The notes: generated by a model from the sequence alone, not told the origin. Positions 36,335 through 49,600 are shown, counted from the first letter of the stretch. The stretch is 64,000 nucleotides of DNA from Liquidambar formosana (GCA_039720395.1 CM077833.1:30105478-30169477); one strand, 5' to 3'. Numbers and translations are program-made.

Positions 36335-39300
36335 GACTATCTTCTTAACGTGGGGTTTTGTGATCGAGACAAGGTTGTGTTGATCCGACGGCTAGGATTT
36401 TGAGATGAGGGCACCGGCACAAATGAAGATGAAAACGGTTTAAAAAGGTGTCGTTTTGATATAGGACGGTGCGTTTTTGGGATGGTGGTGTAAACGGTGC
36501 AATGTTGCGGGCAAAAGGCCAAACCCACCCACCCCCTAATACTTCCCCACTTTTGCTTGAGAGTGATAGAAAACTGAAATGGAAAATGGCGTGAGAGGGT
36601 GGTTATCTTTAACGATAATAGAGTATTAAAACCCGCGACTATATTAATTTTCGGAACACAAATAAAGTGATTGTTTGTTTCATATTAGTTGACGATTCTT
36701 GATATTTTTGAATAGTCTCAGAAAAGGGCGGAAGGTTTTATATGATGATTTTGTAAAGCGATATTACTAATGTGTTTTCTAGGTGTTTTGATCCCCTACT
36801 TGATATTGTGATAGTCTTAACTTTGTATTAGTCATTTTAGGGTGCCTCACTAAATTTCTTTTTTTTCCATTACTGTCACAATTACATTATAAATAAGAAT
36901 TCAAGTCAAATGATGAAGTAGAAGTAGAGGTAGAAAGCTTCAAACAATGCCCATGGAATTCTATGCCATGGACAATGAAGCCGAATAACAACAAAACAAT
37001 GGCACTACCTTCATCAACATGTTTTGTGGGATGAGACTTTTAGAGCACTTGCACGGCTGTGATGGACTCTTGTGAGATGGCCTCTTGGGAAAAAAACATT
37101 TAAATAAAAAAATTATTTTTATTTTTATTTTGTTTCCTTTTATCTTTTGAGGTTGGTTTTGGGCCAACCACCAAAAACAAAACAAACAAATTGCTACATA
37201 GTTGCCTCATTCTAGTTAGTAATCGAACACATATGATGCGTGCACAACATATCCTTCCAAGTTTCCACCTTATTAGTGGAACTGTTATATCAATTTTCAA
37301 GTTTTTTAAACCACATGCGTGTCTGAGAAAAAATTAAAGGGAAATAGTAAAATTACCAAATCGTTTCTTAGTTTTATTAACTTATAAGGGTATTTTAGTA
37401 TTTTCAAGTGCAATTCAACCATAAATAAAATTGGTTTTATGTGGTAGTATAGATAGACTTTTGAAGAAATTACTTCATTGACTTCTAATTTCTTACACCA
37501 AGAAAAAATAAATTTTATTTTCTCAGTCCAAAAAGATGAAGATTTTTAATTTGGAGGATCACCTCCACATCCCCTCTCCCCCCCCCATCCCCAATTCTCT
37601 CTCTCCATTATCATTCATACACCATTTCACACCCTATCTCATCTCACCTTTTTTGCTACTAGATATTTTCCCAAATAGGTGAAGTATAATATTGCCATTG
37701 GGTTTTTAACAACAATGCAATCAATCATATAACTAATAGTCACCTACTTTTATCTAAGATAATTAATCCAGTTGGTAGGAGGAGAGTTTTTTTATTCTAT
37801 CAACCTAAATTTGATTTCTGTTAAGAGTATTTCAGGAATTAATTTTTGAATGCATCAGGCCGATGTGGGGGTAGTCTTTAAAATTGTCCGAAGAGGGATT
37901 TAGTCAAGGTACATGCAAATTGGCCGAGACACCCTAACCGTCAAACAAAAAAAAAAAAAAAAAAAAAAAAAAAACCCAGTTACCTACTCCAAGCCCCAAA
38001 AAGGGGTCTTTCATTTATAATGTACATAACATAAGATTGAGCTTCTTGAATCATGGCACCTATAATTTGCAAACATTTTGTTCATGTTTTGAAGTTTTTA
38101 ATTTATTTTTATTTTTTTAGTGGTCAAACGATAGGAGAACATATCACGTATACATACACCCACACGAAGTCAACTTAGTTATGTACAATTATGTTGAAAT
38201 TCATTTCAACTTGGACTTAGGTGAGGAATTTGAAAAAGAATTTACCTTTATAAATTGAATTTTGATCTAAAGATTGAATTGATCAAATTCTAATAAAGGG
38301 AGATTGGGACAACTTAATCCACCACTCTCTACCATCCATCACTACTAACATCGATTATAACCTTATAATGTTAACTCCTAATTTTTTTTTTATTAAGGCC
38401 TTTTAATTTTGTTACATTAGTAGCAGTTGAATCCTTACCCTACTCACCACCCATGATGGTGGATTTGTGGTAGGAGGCCGTATCGACTCCTCACCTTGTG
38501 TGTCCGAGGTTGCAAGTTTGATTCTTGGCATGTCTCATGACTGTACGGGTGGTTCCACGCCATGCGAGGGTTGGGTGTATGTGGGCAGAGGCTATGACTA
38601 CACCTGTAAGTCCCACTTTTATTCCTAGCAAAAAAAAACGAAAGGAAAGAGAATCCTTAATTTACTTTAACCCGAACCCACTCATACGCCACCTGAGCTA
38701 GAGCTCATTAACCAATATAATAAAAAAATAAAATTGTTGTTGTGGGTTTGCCTCCATCGAGCGTGTTTGTCTCTCATACGAGTGTTAATTTTTTAATAAC
38801 AAATAATAAAAAAGACAAAATAAAATAAAATTGCATTGATTGAAGGCGGAGATAAAGGAGTTGGTTCACCGCTCACAAAGAAACCGCGTCTAACGCGGAA
38901 TAGAGAGAGAGAGTTGACATTTGTCTATGAGGGAGGCCGTCCCTGTAACTTTGTATCACTGCTGTCTACTGAAAGCAAGGGCCTGCAGCTTCGGCATTTC
39001 TGCAATTACATAAAAGCTTTTATCTTTTGGATTGCTCCGCTATTTTTAGCGAAATCACCGCCATTTCTGGCGAAAATCTTTGCCGCTCTAAATTCCATGT
39101 GCCGCTCGCTCTTCCCTTTATCCACCTCTCAAAGATGGGTTCATCGCCATGTACGCACACTCTAGCTTGCTTCATTCTACCGAAGAACTAGACATCACTT
39201 ACAGTCAGGTATATATAATGCTTCTCTAGAAAAACTGTGTTCTTTCCTCATTTTCAGTACTAGGGTTTCAATTCCTCTTCCAAGGTTCTTTCTAGAGAGA

Positions 39301-39381
39301 GTGAAACAGTTGCAAAAGTAAATTTTGGGTTTAGGGTTTCAATTCATTCAGAGACCTAGCAATTATACAATATAGAAGAAA
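36335..39381. other. Gene-free interval upstream of the bZIP gene
   Basis: Holds a 29-32 base poly-A run (about 37947-37975), a SINE (38438-38650) and, from about 38830, the likely promoter and 5' leader of the bZIP gene. Open frames here lack domains. Confidence 0.55.
38438..38650 (+). mobile_element. tRNA-derived SINE, about 213 bp
   Basis: GAATCCTTA flanks the element (38429-38437 and 38651-38659). The body has a TGGTAGGAGGCC A-box-like region and a GTTTGATTC B-box-like motif about 40 bp later, and ends in an A-rich tail after TTCCTAGC. Confidence 0.65.
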
Positions 39382-42279
39382 ATGGAATCTACAGACGGAA
39401 CTAGTGTCGTGCAACGGTTTCACTCCTCATTCAGTCTCGCTGAACAGCACAACCAATTCGACTCACCCATCTTCAGTTCGTCTCGAGATGATGCCCCAAT
39501 GCGTCAATCATTCCAAAATTTCACTCGTGAGAGCAATAATAAACCCGGTGTACCTCCATCGCACCCACCTTTCCCACAGACCACTGCGTTGCCATCGGGT
39601 TCGCAGCAGTTGGGTAATCAGAATTCTAACCCGGGGCCTTCCCATTCTCGGTCTTTATCACAGCCGACTTTTTTCGCGCTTGATTGCTTGCCCCCATTGA
39701 GCCCTTTGCCTCATCGTGAGGCATCGTCTACGACCCCGCCCACGGAGCCCATTTTGATTGATCTGTCTATGGAAGAAAGGAATGTAAGTGGGAACACATT
39801 TGGGGTTAATGAGAGTCATCGTCCTCGGAAAGGGCATAGGCGCTCTAACAGCGATATTCCCTTAGGATTCTCTGAGATGATTCAATCTTCACTTCAATTG
39901 ATACCCATTGGGAGTCAGGGGATTTCGGACAAGCTAGATTTTGGAAGTAAGAATTCAGCAGCGGATAAGCCAATTCAGTTGGTGAAGCGGGAAGCAGATT
40001 GGAATCGGGATGGTAATAACAATGCAGAAGGGTTGGGCGAGAGGGAATCTGAGGGAGAGGTGGTGGATGATTTGTTTACGACGTACATGGATCTGGATAA
40101 GATTGATACATTGAACTCGTCTGGTATGGAGGACAAAGATATGGATAGCAGAGCCAGTGGCACAAAGACAAATGGAGGTGACAGCAGTGATAATGAAGTG
40201 GAGAGCAATATTTATGGAATCACCAACAGCATGCATGGAACAAGATTAAGTTTTCCAATTGAGAAGAGGGAAGGAGTCAAAAGGAGTGCTGGTGGAGATA
40301 TTGCTCCAACTGCTCGACACTATAGAAGTGTTTCGATGGATAGTTTTATGGGAAATTTGCATTTCGATGCTGAGTCACTGAAGTTACCATCCCTCTGTGG
40401 GAAATCGGGTGGGTCAGCACTCACCTAGCAATTCAACGGATGGAAACTCGACAAAGTTCAGCTTGGAATATGGGAGTGGTGAGTTCAGTGGAGCCGAGCT
40501 GAAAAAGATTATGGCAAATGAGAAACTTGCTGAGATCGCATCATCAGACCCCAAGCGTGTTAAAAGGTATTGCATTGTCATCTATTTATCTGCATACTTA
40601 TCTGGTAATTCTTGCATCTAGGGGTCAAGCTTATCTCCTCATTCTTGATTTATTTGTTCTAGGATTTTGGCTAATCGCCAATCAGCTGCTCGTTCCAAGG
40701 AGCGGAAGTTGCAATATATCTCAGAATTGGAGCACAAGGTGCAAACACTACAGACAGAGGCAACCACATTGTCTGCCCAGCTTACATTATTACAGGTGGA
40801 TTTATCTTGGTGCTGATTTTATGTGTTTTGTGTGTGTTCATAATTCATTTTAATTTTTCCTTCTTTAAAGTTATTATTTATCATGTACTTTGTCCTGATT
40901 TGTTTTATTTGGTTGAACCCAGAGAGATTCTGCTGGGCTTACAAGTCAGAACAATGAGTTGAAATTTCGTCTACAGGCCATGGAGCAACAGGCCCAACTC
41001 AGAGATGGTATTTATAGTTTTTTTTTTTTATCTCCTTTAACATTTCTTCACCGCCTTACTTCATATATGGCCATGAGCTGATACCCTCATTGATTTATAT
41101 GCACCACATGAACTTTAATTTATATGACATTTTTTCATACGAGTGTTTGCCAAGTGCATCATATTAAGCGTGAATTCATTAAATTCTTTCTTTGCGTATG
41201 TCTTGTTTTGTGCTGCATTTTTTATGCTCCATGGAATGTTGAGATAGGCTGGAGACATTCATGTAATTGAGCATTTCTTCTTGTAAACTATTGATTCTGT
41301 GAAACTATGTTTACACCATTGAAATTGATGTAGAAAGGAGCTCTTCGATTAGTTGCACTCCTTACAGATGTCTGCACTCTTCTATCTTTTCATATATGCT
41401 TAAACATTCAAAGCTGGAAGTTCTTTAATCCTTCTGTTATCATTGTCCATCAGCTTGATTCTTGCTATTCATTTTACTCCTACAGTCCTACCAGTTCATG
41501 CAGATCTTGGAATCTTAATGCATTTCAGTTGAGGGTATTTTATCCGTGGCAGGCATAATATTAATAAATCCATTACTTCTTGCAGCAATGATAATGATAA
41601 TATCAATTCTGCTTTATCTCAACTAAGTTGGCATATATGTGATGGCGATCATGTACATTATCCCAATATTCAATATGGTGGAGTTTTTATTGTTATAGTT
41701 TTCTGCTATCCTTTTCTTATTATTGCTGAATACATATTGTACCAAGATACAACTGATTGACATGTAGCTAAGGGTAGAACATAAACCAACTTCAATTAGG
41801 ATATGAACTGTTGCCCTTGAAACTGAAGCGCCAATTTTGGTACTTATATTCTTTATATGAGGTGGATGACTTAAATGTGCATGGATCTTATTATAGCTTT
41901 ATCAGGTACGCCGTAGAAAGGAAATGTGAAATTCTGGTAATCATATGTTTAGACTTTAGATGTACACTTTCTAATGTGTTTACTGTCATGCTTTCTGGTA
42001 GCTTTACATGATGCGTTAACGGCGGAAGTCCAGCACTTGAAGATCGCTGCTGCAGAGCTTAGCGGAGAGACCCACCTTTCTAACTGTATGTCTCAGCAGC
42101 TTTCCATTAATCATCAGATGTTCCAGCTGCAGCATCAGCAACCCTCCCAGCTCAAGATCTATCAGTTGCAACAGCAGCAACGACACCAACAGCAACAGCA
42201 GGCGCAGCATCCTCAGCATAACCAATTGCAATCCCTGCATCAGAACGGCGAGTCCGCTAAGCATGAGTCAAAGCAATAG
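39382..42279 (+). CDS. bZIP29: Group I bZIP transcription factor (bZIP29/bZIP30 type), frameshifted in exon 1
   Basis: Exons: 39382-40566, 40663-40795, 40923-41007 and 42002-42279, all GT-AG. The intended protein is about 559 aa. N-terminal serines lie in basic contexts ([14 protein letters not shown]) of the type bound by 14-3-3 proteins in this group. The basic region [15 protein letters not shown] has the group I lysine (N-x7-K) and is followed by the leucine zipper; the C-terminus is rich in glutamine and histidine. Anomaly: the frame breaks at about 40390-40393 (CCATCCCTCTGTGGG). One extra C puts translation into a stop at 40426-40428, giving a 348-residue product without bZIP domain; removing one base restores the conserved text ([12 protein letters not shown]). 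It could be a sequencing or assembly error, an allele, or a true loss. The family's role in other plants is nuclear regulation of development and osmosensing. Confidence 0.9.
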
Positions 42280-44150
42280 GTTAGCCTACTCTACTTTTGG
42301 GCATGTGTTGATAAAGACTTCTCGTATATAAGCTCCTACATTTATTGATATGTTATTATTGTTTGTTCTGTTTAATGTAATCATTATACCCTTCAGTTTG
42401 GATGGTTCATTATGTTAGAACGCAATGAAAGGTGAAACTAAGGTTGTGTTTGGATGTGTTGAAAAACAATAAATGACTTATTTTGTTTTGTCTTATTTTT
42501 ACGAACGATAAACGTTTTGGGTTATAGTTGTTTTTGGCTTCTCTTTTTCTCTTATTTTTTTCTGTTATTTTCTTCTTCATTTTTATCCCTCTTTTGTTGG
42601 GTTTGATGGGGGCATAAGGCTGAAACAGACAAACTACACACTTATAAAACGTTATTGGGTTGCCCTAATTGCATCATTTTGCAACAAATGCTTCTAATTA
42701 TTGGGGTTATAAGGGGGTTAGCATGGCCCATTCTCCCTTTGCCATGCTTTCCAATCTGTGCATGCATTCCCCTCCGTATATGTAACCCAGGAATGCTCAA
42801 AGAATTGACAACTCCATCTTAATTTGATCTAAAAAACATATCAAAATTAACTAGACCAGGTTGGTCGATCAATCAAATACAACTTGAGAGGGAAGTTGGT
42901 GGGTTTGTGTAATCCTAGAGGCCAAGTAACTTTTTTTTATAAAAACTATTAGGGGCATCCCAGTTATACTTCTGCCGAGGTTTCAATTCAGACTAGTCCT
43001 CTAACTTAGTTGACAACAAAAGTGTGTATCTATTTCCTAACTTTGGCAGTGGTTTTATCTTTGTTTTGTTTTGAAGACATTATGTTTTTTTTCCCAGTCT
43101 AACAGGATTCTGTTTTGACAAAATTAATGGGTTCTGTTTCATCTACTTCTGACAATTTTTCTTACGTAAAGGTTGTGCTCATTGATTACTGAATCGATCA
43201 CAAATTTAATAGCATCACACCAAAACCATCTAGCATGACATTGGACGGAGCGAAAGGGTGAGATGAGTTTTGAGTTTAACTCATTCTGCTGGTCAAACAT
43301 TTTTCTTTAATATATATAGGGGAAAAAAAATTTGACTACATTTCTTACAATAATTAATTTTATACTATTTTCAATAAATTTTTTTTTTCATAATCCACAT
43401 TTTATTAAGTGCACTGTTAGATTGGATATATTCCTCATTTATGCTATGAATGCCAATAATTTGATAGCTGGGAAGGATGATGTATATATATGGGGAGTAA
43501 GTAATCCAGCGGTGTATTTCGTAAATAATAATTTTTATGGTATAAGTAATCCAACGATATATTTTGTAAATAATAATTCTCACAAAATTAGCGAGTGCCA
43601 AGTCGCTCCGGGTCAAGCGCACTCAACATAACTACCAGATTGCACACTTACCCACCCCACCCAAATGTCAAGTGCAATTGCATCAATTTTCCAAATGAAG
43701 ATGTGCCCTGACCCATAAGGCCATAACCCATATATTTCCATAGACAAGTACTTAAGAGGAGTCATGCCCACAATCCCATGAAACCCTTGACTCATCCTTG
43801 TGAAGAGAAAAAATTGCAACTAGGCTTCTCCTATTTGGAATACCAAGGTAGCATAGAAGCAACAAGACCTCGAGATTGGACTTTTTCCTTGAGAAAATAG
43901 AAATCCTTGTTACTCTCCTCATCTTGTCACGAGTCCTAATCCAATTAGAAATTGGATTTCCTTTGGGCTCCGAATAGATGAGTAGCAGTCAGGTAGTTTC
44001 CTATTTTCTATAGAGGACCAAAATATTGCAACTCCTCAAATATGTTGATCCTGATTTGTTAAGGCAACTCGCAAGGTCTAGCGTCTCGAAAGTTTCTAGC
44101 TCTAACCCAAAGTATCTCCATCCAAAGTTCTTAGCTAGCCCAACTTTGTG
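42280..44150. other. 3' flank of bZIP and gene-free DNA
   Basis: No coding region is supported. A 45-bp imperfect tandem repeat lies at 43498-43587. From about 43930 the sequence resembles DNA upstream of the 19635 pseudogene, so it probably contains the promoter and first untranslated exon of the 44403 gene. Confidence 0.5.
43498..43587. repeat. Imperfect tandem repeat, 45 bp x 2
   Basis: TAAGTAATCCA starts both units (43498 and 43543), and GTAAATAATAATT is shared. Confidence 0.75.
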
Positions 44151-44402
44151 GTAAGTTCTTCAACCCTTCACTTTCATATGAACATAATTCCTTGAGCCCT
44201 ACTGGCATGTTTTGTCCCATTAAGAATGACAAACTTATATGTTTACTCTTATCTTTTCGCATAAAAAAAAAAAAACAAAAAAAGGTGTTCCCATATGTTT
44301 ATATACGTTATTTAACTTTCTTTTGATTATTCTAATTTTGTTGTTACTGTTTTTATGATTTTGTTTTTGTTTTGTGGACACCTATTTATCGAATGAGCAG
44401 CC

Positions 44403-44705
44403 ATGGAGAATGGCGTGATGCATGGGCCAAGTGATCGAATGTTTGATGGAATTACGGTAATTGGGATTTGCGTGTATACGATCGCTTCTGTTTGTTTGAT
44501 ACCAACACTTAAAAGTTGTATAGAGGATATGATGCACCCAAACAAAGCTGACCCAAACAACGAGATATCTGATACAAGATTTGGATGCGCGTGGGGTATC
44601 GTTCTCTTTATTGTGTTTCTATTCGGAGGGGTGGTTGTGCCTTCTTTCATTTTGTTCCGCAAAATCACCAAAAGAAGGAAGATTGTGCCTGCCCCGGCTT
44701 CGTAG
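44403..44705 (+). CDS. Small two-TM membrane protein of unknown family (HP-x3-DP loop)
   Basis: A 100-aa intact frame in good start context (GCCATGG). I do not recognise the family. TM1 spans about residues 17-36 (ITVIGICVYTIASVCLIP). A loop contains MMHPNKADPNNEIS. TM2 spans about 64-84 (IVLFIVFLFGG...), followed by a basic KITKRRK tail. A 5' UTR intron is likely: donor GTG/GTAAGT at 44151 and acceptor GAGCAG ending at 44400, two bases before the ATG. The paralog at 19635 has the same CAG/CCATGG arrangement. Conserved flanks, intact frame and two decayed relatives that keep the HP-x3-DP motif argue for a real gene. Function is unknown; a small membrane regulator or peptide is only one possibility. 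Confidence 0.6.
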   Translation: MENGVMHGPSDRMFDGITVIGICVYTIASVCLIPTLKSCIEDMMHPNKADPNNEISDTRFGCAWGIVLFIVFLFGGVVVPSFILFRKITKRRKIVPAPAS

Positions 44706-46654
44706 ATCAAAGGGCGTCAATTTGAAGAACCATGAATGATCATAGTTGGCTAACTTACTTGACTATGAATGGTGGACCCTTTTTTTTCCTTTTTCGCTGA
44801 TATTCACTTATTCAAGTCATCAAGTGATGTTATAACTACCACCATGTCAATTGTTGTTATTCTCCAAGTGATAGTTGGTTTTATTAGATAGCTTAAGGGG
44901 CTATTTGGCAAACCCAAAAATTTGATAAGGATAAGTTTTGATTTTACACTGTTTAGTAAATCTTTTTTTTTCTGTTAATTTGTCTAGTTTTGTTATGAAA
45001 ATAAGGTATAAACACAAATTTTTTTTATTTTCAAACTATGATGTGGTTTTTGATAACAATTATAGGAGAGAGGATTTAGTGCTGAGTTTGGAAAACTCAG
45101 CACGGTGCCGAGCTCATCTCAGTCGTTCATCTCGGGTTTGGATGGTTGAGATTGAAAGATCATAAAGTTACCAAAATGCCCTTATAAAAGTAACTTTTTC
45201 ATCTTTCAATCTCAACCGTCCAAACCCGAGATGGACGACTGAGATGAGCTTGGCACCGTGTTTAGTTTTCCAAACTTAACATTGAATTCAAGTCCCAATT
45301 ATAGACCAAATGAAGTTCTTAAACTGTGCCTAAGTATGAATGCTTTTAGATCATTTGAAATTGGTGGAAACTATCTTCCTATGCTTGATAATTGCAAGAC
45401 AACAGCAAAAGTGAGAATTAGTCTTACCAATGTGATGAGAAAATTGAAATGTATAAATATTTTAGAACAACAAAAAAATAAATAAAATTGGGGTGAAGTC
45501 ACTGAAATATATTAGACAATATCACCATGGAAGGAAAGTCCAACGGACAAGTTTTTGTTTGGGTAAACTTTATAAAAGTCTCCTAAATTGTAAGGGCAAG
45601 TTCAACATACCATTTTGGATTATAAAACTCAACGAAAAAACAAAAAAATGTAAAAAAAGAAAGAGTATTGAAGTAGGTGAAGTAGGCTGGAAAATATAAA
45701 ATGACTTTTATTTATTTTGGTATTAATTTTTTAAAATTGAAAATTGTCACTATTATTAAAATACCTAACATATAAAGTAAAGCATTAAAAGTTTCAAATG
45801 CGTGATGATCTACAATCATTTTGACTAACGACCTATAGGTGGGAGAGGATAGTGTCGGATTTAATAATTCAAATCATTTTCTATGATTTTATAATTCAAA
45901 ATTAAAACTTATAATTTACATTTTTTTAATTTTTCCAAACTGCCCAGCTGTTGGCTTATGTAAATGACTCTCTATGGATTGCAAGCACCTATGGTATTGG
46001 CTTGAATGACCTAATAGCCCATGGCTCCATTTTCACACCAGTGGCCATTTCTGTCATTTTCCAACAAAATACCTACATTGGTCCACGTGTCGAAACACAT
46101 AGGCTTCTCCAACCAAAGTACATTGCCCTAAAGATTTCCAAGGAGGGGACAAAACCGCGGGAACACATAAACCCTAGAAAAGGGAAAGAAAAAGAAAATC
46201 TCAAGACAGCGACTGAAAAGAAAAAGAAAGAAAGAGCATTGGGGGGGGGGGGGGGGAAAAAAAAAAAAAAAACCGAAAAGAAAGAAAGAAAAGAAATTAG
46301 AAAAATAACAAAATCAAAACAATCCACTCACTCTCTCTCTCCCCAATTAATTTCACTATTAATATTTAATAATGAAATAAAGTGCTTCTCTTGGGAAAAC
46401 CCCAAACAATGACTTCCTTCGCCTTTTTATACCTCGTTTTGAATTAGGGTTTCGATCTTCGCCTTTCTCATCCACGAGCTAAACCCTAATCGACTGGTTT
46501 TGTAAATTAGCCGTTACCCACACGTTTCCCGCCGGTTTCAGATTCGTCTGCACCGTTCATTTGGCTAGATTTCAAATATTGGCCGTTGGATCCGCCATTT
46601 CCAGCAACATTTTGTTGTGGTCTTTCGACCGTTGGTTTTCCGAGTTGACTGAAA
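44706..46654. other. Gene-free interval upstream of the RCC2-like gene
   Basis: It contains a foldback MITE (45075-45286), AT-rich DNA and, at 46242-46272, a G13-A14 homopolymer junction about 400 bp upstream of the RCC2-like ATG. The last 250 bp are the likely promoter and 5' leader of that gene. Confidence 0.55.
45075..45286. mobile_element. Near-palindromic MITE, 212 bp
   Basis: The arms are almost perfect inverted repeats: GTTTGGAAAACTCAGCACGG (45086-) mirrors CACCGTGTTTAGTTTTCCAAAC (ending 45275). Pairing continues through ATCTCAGTCGT and GGGTTTGGATGGTTGAGATT. The loop is about 50 bp. No clear target-site duplication. Confidence 0.8.
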
Positions 46655-49600
46655 ATGTCGGAGGTGGAAGCGGAGAAGAAGGTTGAGGAGGAGAAGGTGC
46701 AGAAGGGGGGAGAGCTACTCTTCTGCGGCGGGACGTGTTGGGATTCGATTGGTCGGCGTAAGGGTTCCTTGGAAGGAAACTTGGTGTCTCCTACTCGAAT
46801 GCGACCCCTCGTTGGCGTCGACATTCGGTTTGTCGCCTCGGGTTCTAGTAAGCTTTCACTAATTTATTTGAATTAATTTTTTTATTTTTGGGTGTTTATG
46901 GTATGATAAATGCTAAATGCTAAATGCTAAATGGTTATGTATTGGCAAAGTCTGTTTAAATATTAATATATATAAATACACACACATAATATTTGGGGAT
47001 TTTGTGCTTTGAGAAATGGTTATGTTCACGCGAAGTCTGCGTGTGTGTATCTATATATTTCAAACCATAGCGTAGATCACCTTGAAATGTAACCACCAGA
47101 GGTATTAACTAGTTTGATTTTTGATCAAAAGATGCGTTGTTTGGTGATTAGTGTTGTTATTTGTGCTCTTACATCTTTCAAACTAAGTGGGTTATTATTT
47201 TTGTTAATGTTCATGTAGCATCTTGTCATTGCATGGCACTGGATGTTGAAGGACGTTGCTATACATGGGGACGCAATGAGGCATGATCCTTAGCTATGAA
47301 ATTTATTAATGTGAGTAGTTTCCTTTTCTTCTTTCTTTGGCTATTTCGTCAACTTTTGAAGCTTGGCTTTGCAGAAGGGACAATTGGGTCATGGCGATAT
47401 GCTTCAGCGTGATAGGCCAACAGTTGTGTCTGAACTTTCAAAGTAAGTTGCTGTTAGGCTACTGGAATAATTTTTTTTTTTTTAGTTGAGATTCTATTCA
47501 AATTGTCGAGAGAAGTTTATTTTTTAATATGCTCTTTTAAGTTATGGTTTGATTGAAAATTTGCAGTGCATCCAATGCCACATAGATGATAGGTTTTGTT
47601 TAATTTTCTAATTTTGGGTGATCTAGAGTTGCATTAACATGTATAGAAGCGGACCTTAAAAATTCTAAACTTTGAGGAAACGTGGCCTGCTGACAAACTC
47701 TCTTTTTTTTATGAAGTATATATGTGTATTGAAAAGCAAAAAAAATAAAAGGTGGGGGGGTGGGAACCCAGGTACATGAGCCATATACAAGAGTAGAAAC
47801 TAACAACCTGTCAAAAACAAGGCAGTGAAAGGAAAGAAAAATAAGGGGATCAACAGATTCCCTTTCCCACAAATAAGGGGATCAACAAACTTTACCTGCT
47901 GACGTATTAGGCATCCTCTTGGTTTATGGTCTCTTCTAAAAATTCAAGGGGGTTTCAAGGATTAGGTTTTCAAGCTCGGTTTCTGGGGCTTTAAATGTCT
48001 GAAGCTGGAACTGGATGACTTTAGAAAAATGAATGTCCAAGATATAATATAAAATATAATTGTAAGTTTTAAACAAAAAAGACATGGGAGAATCTAGAGC
48101 TTTGTGTCAAAAAATCCAGGTAGAGAGTCCTTGCTCCTTAGTGTTTGACTTTAGAGCTGGAGTTAAAAATTGGGAACACCTCTTTTTAAAATAAATGAAT
48201 AAAAATGGAAACACATCTATTAGCTTGATTTTTTAAACTGTTGTGTGTGACACTAGGTTATCAAATTTTGTTTCGTTTAGATCTAGAGAGTACACAAATT
48301 TTTATAGGGTTCTAGGAAATATTAAAAGGACATGGCGGGTTTCTTTGTAGCCTGCCAGTTGTGCATACCTGGTTTGTGGTTTTGTGCAGATTTTTGTTTG
48401 TATTTAACACAAAATGACAAAATCTATTATAGAGGAATTGTATGCTTAGTGAAGGAGAGACTTTGGTATCATGACACAAATTTTTGAGCTCTTTAGTTAT
48501 AATCTTATGCTTTGTAGTGTAGGGCTTGATGAGCATGTAAAAGATTTGGTTTGTTTAGAATTAAAGAAAGGTAAGAGGGATGAACTGTGGGTTAGGTTTG
48601 GATTCTAGTTGTGGTAATTAGATATAGGAGCAGAAGCATAAGCCAGTGACTGAAATCAATTATTTTATGGCTAAGATTTGGTTTTGTTGCTGTAGGTATA
48701 AAATCACTAGAGCTGGGGCAGGCAGGAGCCATTCCGTGGTGGTAACTGAAGATGGATACTCCCTATCCTTTGGCTGGAATAAACATGGGCAGCTTGGTTC
48801 AGGTTCAATAAAAAATGGTAGGTTCAGTTCAAAGATATTCTATTACAGAACTACAGATATTGATTAGTAAATATGCATTGAATCCTGATTCTTGCGAGAG
48901 AGGGTGGCGTTGGTTTTTTGATGAAATTTTACATGTGTTGAACTGCATAGAAATTTTGTAAATTAATTTTTAATGTCTTAGCATTGCTTGGTTTTGTTGG
49001 GTTCCTTTTGCTAATGTGCCTTGGATGATCTGCATCTTGGAGTCTGGCGTTGATGAGCACATTAAGAATAACGTGTGGAGCCTCAGAACTTTTGTCAATG
49101 AAGTAATGATTCTGTAGTTGGGTTAATTTTTCATTTTGAAACCTCTTCTACTTGAGCTTTTTCCAGCAATGGCCTTGTAGCCTTGTGGCACTTCTCCCCC
49201 CTATGTGGGGGGAGGTTCTAGGTTTGATTAGTAGTAATAGTTGTATGTTGTCATATTGAATTTCTTACCCATGTTACCAAAAAGGAAAAAAAAAAGCTTT
49301 TTCCTGGGGATTGAGATTTGAGACTGTTCTTTTAGAAAAAAAAATAAAAAAAAAAAATTAATAAGCAAAACAACTCTTGGGTGTTGGTGTTTGATAACTT
49401 GTTTGTCAAATAATAAATCTGAAAGTACATTGTTTGATGTGGGATATGAATTCCTTTTGTTTCTAAGAGGAGCTAGATTCGACCTTTGTAAACCCATTAA
49501 CCCAAGACTGAACAAAGAGAAAAGAGACTAAATATTAATGCTGATCCATCAATATTCCCAAGGTTTCTCTAGCTTAGTTTGTTTTCAGTTGAGTATTATG

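Noticed and set aside
36056..36528. Minus-strand open frames (88 and 63 codons) in the 36 kb region as protein genes
   Set aside because: No domain, low-complexity composition, and they overlap the TATA/telo-box region and leader of the snoRNA cluster.
39404..39700. 98-codon frame overlapping the bZIP first exon, and the antisense frames at 39955-40236
   Set aside because: Shadows of the bZIP coding sequence.
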